A DNA stretch of 64,000 nucleotides from Segatella copri. GTDB lineage: Bacteria > Bacteroidota > Bacteroidia > Bacteroidales > Bacteroidaceae. Within the stretch, counting starts at the first letter, position 1. Every line of letters starts with the position of its first letter. The notes beneath the pieces are model-generated. The model saw only the letters and a program-made list of their open reading frames with translations. It was not told where the DNA came from and did not search any database. The stretch is taken from NCBI RefSeq assembly GCF_949820605.1, contig NZ_CATKVU010000006.1, positions 2,553,001 to 2,617,000 of the forward strand, given 5' to 3'. Positions 1 to 8,570 of the stretch are shown piece after piece. The position numbers were made by a program, and so were the translations under genes.

Positions 1-651
1 ATGCTGTTGCCAAAGCGTATCTACATGTACAGTCTGATTGTAGGAGGCCTTTTGCATCCATGTTGCATCAGAGAACTTATAAGTGGCAAAGAGATTCAGT
101 CCATTATGGCGATAGTTCATGTTAACCTGTTGGATGGTATTGTCGTGCTTATTGTACCAATACACAGAGCGAGTATCAAAGCCGAAACCTTCGCCTTTCT
201 TCTTGATGGTCTTGATTTTGATTACCGCATTTACCGAAGCATCGTAGGTGGCTCCAGGATTCTGGATGACTTCCACACTCTTGATGTCGGAAGATTTGAC
301 GTTATCCAACTCACTGATGTCTTGCATCTTCCTGCCGTTGATATATATAATAGGTGTACCCTTGCCGACCACCTCATATCCATCTTTCTTCTTCACGATG
401 CTCGGCACATGCTTCAATACATCTTCAGCCGTACCCATCTTGCTAAGCACGGTTCCTGCCACGTTGGTAAGCAGTCCTTCGTGGGTCTTCTTATATTGAG
501 GAAGATGAGCTTTCACTACCACTTCGCCAAGTTCTTTGGAGAACTTATCAAATAGGGTCGTGTCGGAAATCTGTTCGCCGTTGATGTTCTGTGCCATCAT
601 CTGTGTTATGGTAATGCCACAGAAGGATGCTACTAACGCAAGTCTTTTCAT
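1..651 (-). CDS. Outer-membrane TonB-dependent-receptor-like protein (3' end outside window)
   Basis: The 217 visible codons start with a signal peptide (MKRLALVASF..., cleavage near MMAQ). A plug-like region follows at about residues 35-140, with YINGRKM and VEVIQNPGATYDAS, the pattern seen in Bacteroidetes outer-membrane beta-barrel/TonB-plug proteins. The start is the ATG at 651-649. The carboxyl barrel lies beyond the window edge. It diverges from the LytTR operon across a 324-bp gap holding a candidate operator. The substrate is unknown. It belongs to the same broad family as the receptor at 2964-5039 but is not a close copy. Confidence 0.8.
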   Translation of the reverse strand, partial: MKRLALVASFCGITITQMMAQNINGEQISDTTLFDKFSKELGEVVVKAHLPQYKKTHEGLLTNVAGTVLSKMGTAEDVLKHVPSIVKKKDGYEVVGKGTPIIYINGRKMQDISELDNVKSSDIKSVEVIQNPGATYDASVNAVIKIKTIKKKGEGFGFDTRSVYWYNKHDNTIQQVNMNYRHNGLNLFATYKFSDATWMQKASYNQTVHVDTLWQQH

Positions 652-774
652 TGTCTTATTATTCTTTATGTTGTTACTATTCTTATTTGTTGCTAAATAG
701 CAAGGCAACGACTATGCCAAAAACATAAACAATTGATTATCATAATATATAGAAACAAAGTCCATAAAACGACC

Positions 775-812
775 TGTCTAAATACTTGACACGGCTGTCT
801 AGTTATTAGACA
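775..812. promoter_or_regulatory. Candidate LytTR operator (two 21-bp-spaced dyads)
   Basis: Two similar half-elements, TGTCTAAATACTTGACA and TGTCTAGTTATTAGACA, start 21 bp apart, one right after the other. The second has perfect 6-bp arms. LytTR regulators bind direct repeats about two helical turns apart. The pair lies between the divergent receptor and the LytTR gene, so control of either or both is plausible. This is inference from position and spacing. Confidence 0.45.
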
Positions 813-951
813 CTCTGTGGTTTAACGATTTTAGTTGCCCACCTTAAACAGATAGTCATATCTGGAGTTTGACTTCATATTTTTCACAAAACAAGTCCAC
901 TGGTTCACAAAAAACACGCTACCTCCAGCCATACTTTTTAAATATTTTGCT

Positions 952-959
952 TATCTTTG
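952..959 (+). promoter_or_regulatory. -7 box of LytTR operon promoter
   Basis: TATCTTTG matches the Bacteroidetes -7 consensus and lies 16 bp before the LytTR start codon, implying a very short leader. Confidence 0.6.
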
Positions 960-975
960 CACCAAACTTATCAGT

Positions 976-1344
976 ATGGAAGAATATCTCATCATATCAA
1001 ATGCCAACTTCTTGCTCAGAGTGACTTCCGAACAGATAGCATACGTCTGTTCGGAAGGAAGCTATTGCAATCTTCGACTCACCAACGGCGATGAATACAC
1101 CTTCTCGTTCAACCTTGTGGTCTTTGAGAAGAAAATAGTAGAGCAACTTGCCCAAACGGCACACTTCTTCGCTCGTGTTGGCAGAAACTACATTATTAAT
1201 AGTCAGCACATTTTCAGCATCAACCTCAACACTTCAGAACTAGTTTTGTACAACGAACGGTTTTGCGAGAAATTCACTCTGCACGTCAGCAAGGAACCAC
1301 TCAAACAATTAAAAGCACTTTTAGACAACTCCATAACATCGTAA
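976..1344 (+). CDS. Stand-alone LytTR DNA-binding regulator
   Basis: The 122-residue protein is almost entirely a LytTR DNA-binding domain (about residues 8-115): an ICYVCSEGSYC-like first strand, FNLVVFEKKI in the middle, and FFARVGRNYIINSQHI, the characteristic F.R.hrs.iiN motif. There is no receiver domain, so it is not a classical response regulator. Activity may be set by abundance or by a membrane partner. It opens a plus-strand operon with a TonB-like protein (5-bp gap), a TPR protein and an outer-membrane receptor, and is the obvious candidate regulator of both sides of this divergent locus. Confidence 0.85.
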   Translation: MEEYLIISNANFLLRVTSEQIAYVCSEGSYCNLRLTNGDEYTFSFNLVVFEKKIVEQLAQTAHFFARVGRNYIINSQHIFSINLNTSELVLYNERFCEKFTLHVSKEPLKQLKALLDNSITS

Positions 1345-1349
1345 AAGGT

Positions 1350-1871
1350 ATGAAAGAAAAAAAAAATCAGGAAGAAACTTATTTCCTGGGCAAAGCACAG
1401 GAAACAAGATACACAAAATCTCATATATATAAAAAGGTATTTGGGATAGCTGCTTGCGTGATAGCAATAATAGGTATAACCATCGTCCTTATGTTCAAAC
1501 CGCAAAGCGTATCACAACCTCATGTGTTAAAGACGATAGCTGTTTTACCGGAAGGTGGTCAGATGCCAATCTTCAACGGCAATGGCGACATCAACGATTT
1601 CCTAAGATGGGTGATGACAAACATCCAATATCCTAAAGGATTGGAAGACAAGCCTGCCCGAGTCGTCATCAACTTCACAGTTCAAAAGGATGGAACATTG
1701 GGATTGTTTAAAGTTCTCGAAGCTCCAAAAGAAAAAGCCTACGAGCAGACTGTGATTGAACTTCTCAAGAGAAGTCCCCATTGGAAGCCTGCCAGGCTCT
1801 CTGATGGCGAGGAAGTCAACATGGAGTTTACCTTGCCTGTCGTTTTCACTCCCGAAGTAAGAAAGAAATAA
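1350..1871 (+). CDS. TonB C-terminal-domain protein with one membrane segment
   Basis: A 173-residue protein starting at the ATG five bases after the LytTR stop. An open frame continues upstream into the LytTR gene, but this ATG gives a normal short charged N-terminus. There is one membrane helix at about residues 29-50. The periplasmic part ends in a TonB-C-like fold at about residues 90-170: INFTVQKDGTLG, then SPHWKPARLSDGEEV and a terminal LPVVF strand. This resembles the energy-transducing TonB C-terminus, which contacts outer-membrane receptors. Its neighbour at 2964-5039 is the likely partner. The proline-rich linker of classical TonB is short or absent. Confidence 0.75.
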   Translation: MKEKKNQEETYFLGKAQETRYTKSHIYKKVFGIAACVIAIIGITIVLMFKPQSVSQPHVLKTIAVLPEGGQMPIFNGNGDINDFLRWVMTNIQYPKGLEDKPARVVINFTVQKDGTLGLFKVLEAPKEKAYEQTVIELLKRSPHWKPARLSDGEEVNMEFTLPVVFTPEVRKK

Positions 1872-1883
1872 TCAGCAAAAACG

Positions 1884-2942
1884 ATGAAACAGTTTAGATT
1901 GATCCTTATATTATGGCTATGTATGGCAATGAATGCCAAGGCCAACGAGACCGCAGCTAATTTACTTCAACAAGGAGATAGCTGTTTGAGTAGATATGAT
2001 GTGTTTCATGCAACCCAATACTACCAAAAGTATCTGGAAGCAAATCCATCTCACCTGGGAGCACGCCGGAAACTGGCTTCCTGCTATCGGAAAGTAGGCA
2101 ACTACACCGCCTGCATTTCTTGCCTAGACAAGATTCCATCTGATAGCATCAACCACGAAGACATGCGAATGTACTATTATGCGTATCTCAATCAGAACAA
2201 CAATGACAAGGTGTCTCTCTGGGGTGAACGCATCGCATTCTTATTCCCATACGACAGTGAAATTATCGCTTCGCTTACCGTACATTACAATGGGGTGAAC
2301 AAACCAGACAGAGCAGAAAAAGTGGCGAAGAATTTCATTTCTCAATGTGATTCCACGAACTTATATGTCAACAAGGAATATGCTTATTCCCTATTCATGC
2401 AATTCAAATACGATGAGGCTATACACTTGTATGAGAAACTGATAGCGCAAGGATTTGACAATTTCGAATCCAATTTCATCCTTGGTCTCTGTTATGAGGA
2501 CCAGCCGGACAATGAAAAAGCGCTGAAACATTACCAGAAAGCTGTTCAGTTCAAAAACGACAATGCCACTTGCCTTTTCCACTTGGCTTTGATAGAGAAA
2601 GCCTTCAACATGGATTCGCTATCCATGGCTCATTTCAACCAGTCGCTAGAAGTCTCCCTACCCAAAGGCAGGGCATTGCGAACCTATAAATGGTTGGCCG
2701 ACTTGCATTTCCAGCATCACAGATATGCAGACGCTGCCCGTGACTTTGAGTTATGCACCTTATACGATGAGAAAGATAATCCTCTCAACTATTACAATGC
2801 CGCCCAAATGTTCATCGCTTCCAAAAACAAGCTGAAAGCGAAACTGTATCTCCAGTTGTTCTTAGCAAATGCAAACAGACTGGAAGATAAAAAAGAGGCA
2901 GCGCAACTCATATCCAAAGCCAAAGAGCAACTCAAGCAATAA
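1884..2942 (+). CDS. Secreted TPR-repeat protein
   Basis: 352 residues with a signal peptide (MKQFRLILILWLCMAMNAKA) and helical TPR-type repeats over most of the length, for example LGARRKLASCYRKVGNYTACI and NFILGLCYEDQPDNEKALKH. TPR arrays are protein-binding scaffolds. It lies 12 bp after the TonB-like gene and 21 bp before the receptor gene, so a periplasmic adaptor role between them is reasonable. No enzymatic motif is visible. Confidence 0.8.
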   Translation: MKQFRLILILWLCMAMNAKANETAANLLQQGDSCLSRYDVFHATQYYQKYLEANPSHLGARRKLASCYRKVGNYTACISCLDKIPSDSINHEDMRMYYYAYLNQNNNDKVSLWGERIAFLFPYDSEIIASLTVHYNGVNKPDRAEKVAKNFISQCDSTNLYVNKEYAYSLFMQFKYDEAIHLYEKLIAQGFDNFESNFILGLCYEDQPDNEKALKHYQKAVQFKNDNATCLFHLALIEKAFNMDSLSMAHFNQSLEVSLPKGRALRTYKWLADLHFQHHRYADAARDFELCTLYDEKDNPLNYYNAAQMFIASKNKLKAKLYLQLFLANANRLEDKKEAAQLISKAKEQLKQ

Positions 2943-2963
2943 CCATCAAACAAACATAAACAC

Positions 2964-5039
2964 ATGAAAATAAATTTTATCTTAGGTTCAGCATTATTGC
3001 TGAGCCAGCCCCTTTGCGCTCAAAACGAAGAGGCAAAAGACACGCTTACCGCCCAGATGATGATGCAAAACCTGCCCGAGGTTTTCGTCAAGGCGACACG
3101 TCCTATCGTCAAGGCAGAAAGAGGACAGTTGGTTTACAACATGCCACTGCTCATAGAGAAAATGCCGGCAGACAACGCTTATGATGCCCTTACCCGAATA
3201 CCAGGAGTAAACGAACTAAACGGCAACATCAATTATGCAGGAAAGGAACTGACTCTCATCATCAACGGCAAACCAACCACGCTCAATTACACACAACTGG
3301 CAGAGCGATTAAAAGCCATGCCCGCATCACAATTAGCCAAAGCCGAAGTGATGCTGGCAGCGCCAGCACGCTTACATGTTCGTGGAATGGTCATCAACCT
3401 GATTACCAAAGACTATGTAGGAAAGAACCTGCTTTCAGGACAAATACAAAGCATCTGGAGCCAAAGCAAATACGGAGAAGGGAAAGGCAAAGGCAACCTG
3501 CTGTTCCAAAAAGGAAAATTCGGTCTGGATGCCATGTATTCATTTACAGATGGAACATCATACGGTGAGACTACTACCAATGCCAATCATCCGCTTCAAG
3601 GAAAGCGAGTAGCGTATCATGACAAGACCTCACAGAAAACCCCTGGATTGACTCACAACTATCGCTTGGGACTGAGTTATGCATTTGCTGATAACCACCA
3701 GCTATCCCTGGCATATACAGGAAAATGGGACAGCAGTCATCCTCATCATGAAACGATGGGAACAGGCACATCCCAGCAACAGGGCAATGAGCATACCTAC
3801 CTGCACAATGTAGATGCCAACTACAACCTGCCCTTTGGACTACAAATAGGCATATCCTATCTCAACTACCAAAATCCCAGCCAGCAATATCTAGCAGGAA
3901 CGATGCTTGACGAAGAGCGTATTCTATACACAAACAGCAAGCAGGTAATAGACAAATGGCTTTTCACCGCCGATCAATCCCACTCATTGAAGAAGGGTTG
4001 GGAGCTGTCGTATGGTATGAAATTCCAAAACAGCAACAACAGAAGCTACCAAGCCACGACCAACAAGGATGGAGCAGACATTCCAGATGCAACAAGCCAG
4101 GTGAATATCGAAGAAAGAATCTTGAGTTTCTATGGCGGCATAAGCAAACAGATAAACGAGCGAATCAGCTTGGAAGCCTCTGTCGAAGCAGAGCAATACC
4201 ATTCTCCACAATGGAACAAATGGCATATTTATCCCACACTTAATGCATCGTGGAAAGCCAATCCTGGCAACATACTCAACTTATCCTTCAGTTCCAGCTC
4301 ACAGTTTCCTAGCTATTGGTCAACTATGAGCAGCATTTACTATGCCTCTACCTATATGGAGATATGGGGAAATCCTCATCTCAAGCCTTACTCTACATAC
4401 GAGACCAACCTGATGTGGACAATCAAAAGTCGCCATACATTGATGGCATTTGCAGAGTTCCAACCCAACTATTCTGTGCAGTTGCCTTATCAGACTACCG
4501 ACCACCTGGCAGTCATTATGAAGGAGACCAATTTCGACTATAATCATACTATAGGCATTAGAGCATCGACGACTTTTGGTATAGGCAATTGGATGAACGG
4601 AAGTGTTTCGGCAACAGGAATCTACAGACATGACAAGAGTAACGATTTCTTTGACTTGCCCTTCAATCGCAAACATATCTCTGCCATTCTTGCCGGCAAT
4701 CTATCCACTCAGCTTAGCCGAAGCCATCACATCCATTTCATACTAAACCCATTCTATCAGTCGAAAGCCATTCAAGGACTCTATGACATCAAATCAGTCT
4801 TTCTCCTGAATGCTATGTTGAGATGGGCTTCCGATAATGATAAATGGAGCATTGTGGTTAAAGGCAGCAACATCTTCAACGAGGGATTCTCTACAATATC
4901 AGTACAAGGCAATCAAGACTACCACATGAACATCAAGCAAGATTGGGCATCAGCCTCCATCTCCATCATCTATAAGATAGGCAAGTACAAGGAAAAGAGG
5001 ACCAAGGACATGGATACTTCCAGAATGGGAGTAAACTAG
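2964..5039 (+). CDS. Outer-membrane beta-barrel TonB-receptor-like protein
   Basis: 691 residues with a signal peptide ending near LCAQ. A plug-like domain covers about residues 30-150: DALTRIPGVNELNG, LTLIINGKPTTLN and a VMINLITKD-like exit strand. The rest is a long barrel rich in alternating aromatic strands. It is shorter than SusC proteins and lacks the carboxypeptidase-like N-terminal domain. As the last gene of the LytTR-TonB-TPR operon it is probably the transported or signalling receptor. The ligand is unknown. Confidence 0.8.
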   Translation: MKINFILGSALLLSQPLCAQNEEAKDTLTAQMMMQNLPEVFVKATRPIVKAERGQLVYNMPLLIEKMPADNAYDALTRIPGVNELNGNINYAGKELTLIINGKPTTLNYTQLAERLKAMPASQLAKAEVMLAAPARLHVRGMVINLITKDYVGKNLLSGQIQSIWSQSKYGEGKGKGNLLFQKGKFGLDAMYSFTDGTSYGETTTNANHPLQGKRVAYHDKTSQKTPGLTHNYRLGLSYAFADNHQLSLAYTGKWDSSHPHHETMGTGTSQQQGNEHTYLHNVDANYNLPFGLQIGISYLNYQNPSQQYLAGTMLDEERILYTNSKQVIDKWLFTADQSHSLKKGWELSYGMKFQNSNNRSYQATTNKDGADIPDATSQVNIEERILSFYGGISKQINERISLEASVEAEQYHSPQWNKWHIYPTLNASWKANPGNILNLSFSSSSQFPSYWSTMSSIYYASTYMEIWGNPHLKPYSTYETNLMWTIKSRHTLMAFAEFQPNYSVQLPYQTTDHLAVIMKETNFDYNHTIGIRASTTFGIGNWMNGSVSATGIYRHDKSNDFFDLPFNRKHISAILAGNLSTQLSRSHHIHFILNPFYQSKAIQGLYDIKSVFLLNAMLRWASDNDKWSIVVKGSNIFNEGFSTISVQGNQDYHMNIKQDWASASISIIYKIGKYKEKRTKDMDTSRMGVN

Positions 5040-5043
5040 CGAA

Positions 5044-5104
5044 TTTCTTAAAAAATTGTCAGTAAACAAGCGTACTTTCTTAAAAAATCGTCTATAAACA
5101 CGCT
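5044..5104 (+). repeat. Two direct repeats upstream of proC
   Basis: TTTCTTAAAAAAT(T/C)GTC(A/T).TAAACA(A)GCG-like units start at 5044 and 5076, a 32-bp period. They fill the gap between the receptor stop and the proC promoter. Function unknown. Confidence 0.5.
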
Positions 5105-5122
5105 ATTTTCAGATAAAAGTAG

Positions 5123-5130
5123 TATCTTTG
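5123..5130 (+). promoter_or_regulatory. -7 box of proC promoter
   Basis: TATCTTTG followed by CA, 32 bp before the proC ATG. Confidence 0.65.
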
Positions 5131-5162
5131 CACTATAATTGCATTTTAACTATAAGACGACA

Positions 5163-5945
5163 ATGAAAATAACAATTATCGGAGCAGGTGCTATGGGCGG
5201 TGCCATGGCAGAAGGACTCTTGCAGAGCGAGAAGTTCACTCCATCAGATATTACGGTATCTGACCATAACCAACCAGTATTGGATCACTTCGCAAGCGAA
5301 GGAGCCAGCGTAACCCTCGACAACCAGTTGGCTTGCCATGGCGCAGACATCGTATGCGTGGTAGTAAAGCCATGGTGCGTGGAGAAGACATTGAAGGGAA
5401 TCAAGGATGCACTCAACTACAAGAATCAGAAACTCGTGGTCGTTGCAGCCGGTGTGCCATCAGCCAACATCAAGGAGTGGCTGGACAAGGATGGCATCAC
5501 CCCAACCTTCTTCCTCGTGATGCCAAACATCGCCATCGCCTACAAGCAGTCGATGACCTTCATCACTCCTGTAGATGCATCTGCTACAGAAATCCAGCAG
5601 ATTACAGAAATCTTTGATGAATTGGGCGAAAGCCTCATCATGGAAGAACGTCTCTTCCCAGCAGCTACCGCTATGTCGTGTGCCATCGCTTACGCCATGC
5701 GCTATGTAAGAGCCAATGTAGAAGGCGGCGTAGAGATGGGCTTCAAGGCTAAGGATGCCCAGAAGATTGTCTTGCAGACCATCAAGGGTGCCGTAGAACT
5801 ACTTCAGGAAACAGGCGAACACCCAGAGGCTGCCATTGATAAAGTAACAACTCCTGGCGGCTGCACCATCAAGGGTTTGAATACCATGGAACAAGGCGGC
5901 TTTACCAGCGCAGTAATCAATGGTTTATTGGCAGGAAAAAAATAA
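5163..5945 (+). CDS. proC: Pyrroline-5-carboxylate reductase
   Basis: Catalyses the last step of proline synthesis, NAD(P)H reduction of pyrroline-5-carboxylate, in the cytoplasm. The start was chosen at MKITIIGAGAMGGAMAEGLL, where the Rossmann GxGxMG motif sits at residues 7-12. An upstream in-frame ATG at 5139 adds only 8 residues. The C-terminal dimer domain carries the family signature around VTTPGGCTIKGLNTME. 260 residues is normal. It has its own promoter and terminator, separate from proB and proA elsewhere in this window. Confidence 0.95.
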   Translation: MKITIIGAGAMGGAMAEGLLQSEKFTPSDITVSDHNQPVLDHFASEGASVTLDNQLACHGADIVCVVVKPWCVEKTLKGIKDALNYKNQKLVVVAAGVPSANIKEWLDKDGITPTFFLVMPNIAIAYKQSMTFITPVDASATEIQQITEIFDELGESLIMEERLFPAATAMSCAIAYAMRYVRANVEGGVEMGFKAKDAQKIVLQTIKGAVELLQETGEHPEAAIDKVTTPGGCTIKGLNTMEQGGFTSAVINGLLAGKK

Positions 5946-5960
5946 GAAAATGATACAATG

Positions 5961-5998
5961 AATGCTGCACAGATTACTTTATTTGTGCAGCATTTTCG
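5961..5998 (+). terminator. Terminator after proC
   Basis: AATGCTGCACA and TGTGCAGCATT form perfect 11-bp arms with a 12-nt loop, followed by TTTCGTTTTT. Confidence 0.7.
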
Positions 5999-6060
5999 TT
6001 TTTATAAGCACAAAGAGTTATAAAAACGTAAGTTTTTTGAGCCGTTTTAAATATTTTTCG

Positions 6061-6068
6061 TATCTTTG
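6061..6068 (+). promoter_or_regulatory. -7 box upstream of XRE-cupin gene
   Basis: TATCTTTG followed by CG, 73 bp before the ATG. Confidence 0.6.
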
Positions 6069-6141
6069 CGCTTACATTTCGAAATTGCCCATCAGCAACT
6101 GTTCGATGTATTATCAAAGCAAACAATAAAAAGAATATTTT

Positions 6142-6696
6142 ATGGACGAAGCAATCAAACAAATCGGTGAAAGGCTGAAAGGTCTCCGCGAGGTTCTCAA
6201 TATTCCTGCCGAGGAAATTGCAGAACTGTGCGAAATCAGTCTTGATCATTACCTCAAGATAGAATCCGGCGAGGCGGATCCTTCTGTTTATCGCCTGTCA
6301 AAAATCTCTAAGCGATACGGCATCGACCTCGACGTATTGCTCTTCGGCGAGGAACCTCGCATGAAGGGATACTACGTTACCCGCAAGGGACAGGGACCGG
6401 AAATAGACCGCAACAACCAGTATAAATACCAGAGCCTTGCCGTAGGATTCAAGGATAGAAAGGTGAATCCGTTCATGGTACAGGTGGATCCATTGCCAGG
6501 CGACAAGAAGCCGAACAAGAACGGACACGACGGACAGGAATATGATTATGTGATAGAGGGACAGCTGGAAGTTACCATCGAAGAAAAGGTGATGGTACTG
6601 AACCCGGGCGACAGCATCTACTTCGACAGTAGTAAATCGCATTGCTTCCGCTCACTCAACGGTGAACCTGCCAAGTTTCTTTGCATCATCATTTAA
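6142..6696 (+). CDS. XRE-family regulator with C-terminal cupin domain
   Basis: 184 residues. An HTH_3/XRE domain lies at about residues 5-62 (IGERLKGLREVLNIPAEEIA, then LSKISKRYGIDLDVLL). A small cupin barrel lies at about 110-182 (YDYVIEGQLEVTIEEKVMVL, LNPGDSIYFDSSKSHCFRS). Such proteins usually sense a small metabolite in the cupin and repress a neighbouring metabolic gene. The next gene starts 32 bp downstream and encodes an acyl-CoA synthetase, its likely operon partner and target. Confidence 0.85.
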   Translation: MDEAIKQIGERLKGLREVLNIPAEEIAELCEISLDHYLKIESGEADPSVYRLSKISKRYGIDLDVLLFGEEPRMKGYYVTRKGQGPEIDRNNQYKYQSLAVGFKDRKVNPFMVQVDPLPGDKKPNKNGHDGQEYDYVIEGQLEVTIEEKVMVLNPGDSIYFDSSKSHCFRSLNGEPAKFLCIII

Positions 6697-6728
6697 GTTT
6701 CCTTATATCATTATTTAGAAGAGTAACT

Positions 6729-8387
6729 ATGATCGAGAGATTTCTAAAACAGACAAAATTCACTTCAGAGCAAGACTTCAAGGAGCATCTGGAGTTTATC
6801 ATACCAGAAGATTTCAACTTTGCCTACGACGTGATGGACGAATGGGCAAAGATCAAACCAGACCACGTGGCGCTGCTTTGGGCAAGTGAACGTGGCGAAG
6901 AAATCCGTTTTACATACAAGGACCTGAAGGAGCAGAGCGACAAGGCTGCTGCTTACTTCCAGAGTCTCGGCATCGGTCACGATGATAAGGTGATGCTGAT
7001 TCTGAAGCGTCATTATCAGTGGTGGCTTGCCATGCTCGGTCTCCACAAATTGGGCGCCGTAGCCATCCCTGCCACCCACATGCTTACCAAGCACGACATC
7101 GTTTACCGCAACAATGCAGCAAGCGTGAAGGCTATCATCTGCTGCGGCGATGATTACGTGGTAGAGCAGGTTAATCAGGCAATGCCAGAGAGTCCGACTG
7201 TCAAGACATTGATTAGTATCGGTCCGGATATCCCTAAAGGTTTCCACGACTGGATGAAGGAATGGAACGAATGTGCTCCTTTCGTTCGCCCAGAACATGT
7301 AAACTCTAATGAGGATACCCTGCTGATGTACTTCACATCAGGAACCACAGGCGAGCCAAAGATGGTGGCACATGATCACCTCTATGCACTCGGTCATCTG
7401 ACCACGGGTGTATATTGGCATAATCTCCACGAGAATTCCATCCACCTTACCGTAGCCGATACCGGTTGGGGCAAGGCTGTATGGGGCAAGCTCTACGGAC
7501 AATGGTTTGCCGGAGCCACCGTCTTTGTCTTCGATCACGAGAAGTTTACGGCTGATAAGATTATGCGCCAGATTGAGAAGTATCACATCACCTCTTTCTG
7601 TGCCCCTCCTACTATCTACCGCTTCATGATTCAGGAGGATTTCTCTAAGTATGACCTCAGCAGTCTTGAATACTGCACCACAGCGGGTGAGGCAATGAAC
7701 CCATCCGTGGCAGAGACCTTCCAGAAGCTGACGGGTGTTCAGATTTACGAGGGTTTCGGACAAACAGAGACCACGATGACACTCGGAACCTTCCCTTGGA
7801 TCAAACCAAAGCCAGGAAGCATGGGCAAGCCTAACCCACAATATGATGTTCACATCCTTCGCCCAGACATGACTGAATGCGAAGATGGTGAAAAGGGCGA
7901 AATTTGCATCCGCATCGGTGACAATAAGCCTATCGGTCTTTTCAAATATTACTATCGTGATGAAAAGCAGACCAAATCGGTTTGGCATGATGGTTACTAT
8001 CACACGGGCGATATGGCCTGGCGTGATGAGGAAGGCTACTTCTGGTTTGAGGGAAGAATCGATGACGTGATCAAGAGTTCGGGCTACCGTATCGGTCCTT
8101 TCGAGGTAGAGAATGCCCTGATGACTCACCCTGCCGTAGTAGAGTGCGCCATCACCGGTGTGCCAGACCCAATCCGCGGTATGGTAGTCAAGGCTACCGT
8201 CGTACTGAAGGATGAATACAAGAGTATGGCAGGTCCAGACCTCGTCAAGAAGCTGCAGGATCATGTGAAGCATGAGACTGCCCCTTATAAATATCCTCGC
8301 ATCATCGAATTCGTAGATGAATTGCCAAAGACCATCTCGGGCAAGATTCGAAGAGTAGAAATTCGAGAAAAAGACGGGGTTAAGTGA
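6729..8387 (+). CDS. AMP-forming acyl-CoA synthetase (acetyl/medium-chain type)
   Basis: 552 residues starting at MIERFLKQTKF. An upstream in-frame ATG overlaps the regulator gene and is less likely. ANL-superfamily motifs are complete: the P-loop YFTSGTTGEPKMVAHDH near residue 200, YEGFGQTETT in the middle, the hinge region YHTGDMAWRDEEGYFWFEGR near 425, and the C-terminal catalytic lysine in LPKTISGKIRR near 535. It activates a carboxylic acid to acyl-AMP and then acyl-CoA. Chain length cannot be read from sequence. Pairing with an XRE-cupin regulator suggests induction by its acid or a related compound. Confidence 0.85.
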   Translation: MIERFLKQTKFTSEQDFKEHLEFIIPEDFNFAYDVMDEWAKIKPDHVALLWASERGEEIRFTYKDLKEQSDKAAAYFQSLGIGHDDKVMLILKRHYQWWLAMLGLHKLGAVAIPATHMLTKHDIVYRNNAASVKAIICCGDDYVVEQVNQAMPESPTVKTLISIGPDIPKGFHDWMKEWNECAPFVRPEHVNSNEDTLLMYFTSGTTGEPKMVAHDHLYALGHLTTGVYWHNLHENSIHLTVADTGWGKAVWGKLYGQWFAGATVFVFDHEKFTADKIMRQIEKYHITSFCAPPTIYRFMIQEDFSKYDLSSLEYCTTAGEAMNPSVAETFQKLTGVQIYEGFGQTETTMTLGTFPWIKPKPGSMGKPNPQYDVHILRPDMTECEDGEKGEICIRIGDNKPIGLFKYYYRDEKQTKSVWHDGYYHTGDMAWRDEEGYFWFEGRIDDVIKSSGYRIGPFEVENALMTHPAVVECAITGVPDPIRGMVVKATVVLKDEYKSMAGPDLVKKLQDHVKHETAPYKYPRIIEFVDELPKTISGKIRRVEIREKDGVK

Positions 8388-8567
8388 AAAACGAAAAGTG
8401 AAGAGTGAAGAATTCTCTTGCTTTAACAAGCTAAAATTTGACATAAAAAAGCTATTGAATTCTTCACTCTTCGTTCTTCACTCTTCACTTAAATATGTAT
8501 TCAACATAAAATATAACAAGAAGAACAAGAGAATTCTTCACTCTTCATTCTTCACTCTTCACTAAAA
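8386..8567. repeat. GAAGAGTGAAGAATTC repeat cluster between synthetase and proB
   Basis: Three blocks of the dispersed repeat: AAAAGTGAAGAGTGAAGAAT at the left, then two inverted blocks of TTCTTCACTCTTC at about 8459-8490 and 8533-8563. Left and right blocks can pair. The unit recurs at 24575, 26845-27130, 30736, 34969 and 39420. Confidence 0.75.
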
Positions 8568-8570
8568 TTT

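Noticed and set aside
1263..1349. Longer start for the TonB-like protein
   Set aside because: The extra 29 codons overlap the end of the LytTR gene in another frame; the ATG at 1350 has the expected spacing.
7338..8444. Long open frame opposite the acyl-CoA synthetase
   Set aside because: Antisense shadow of a highly conserved gene; no domain or signal of its own.
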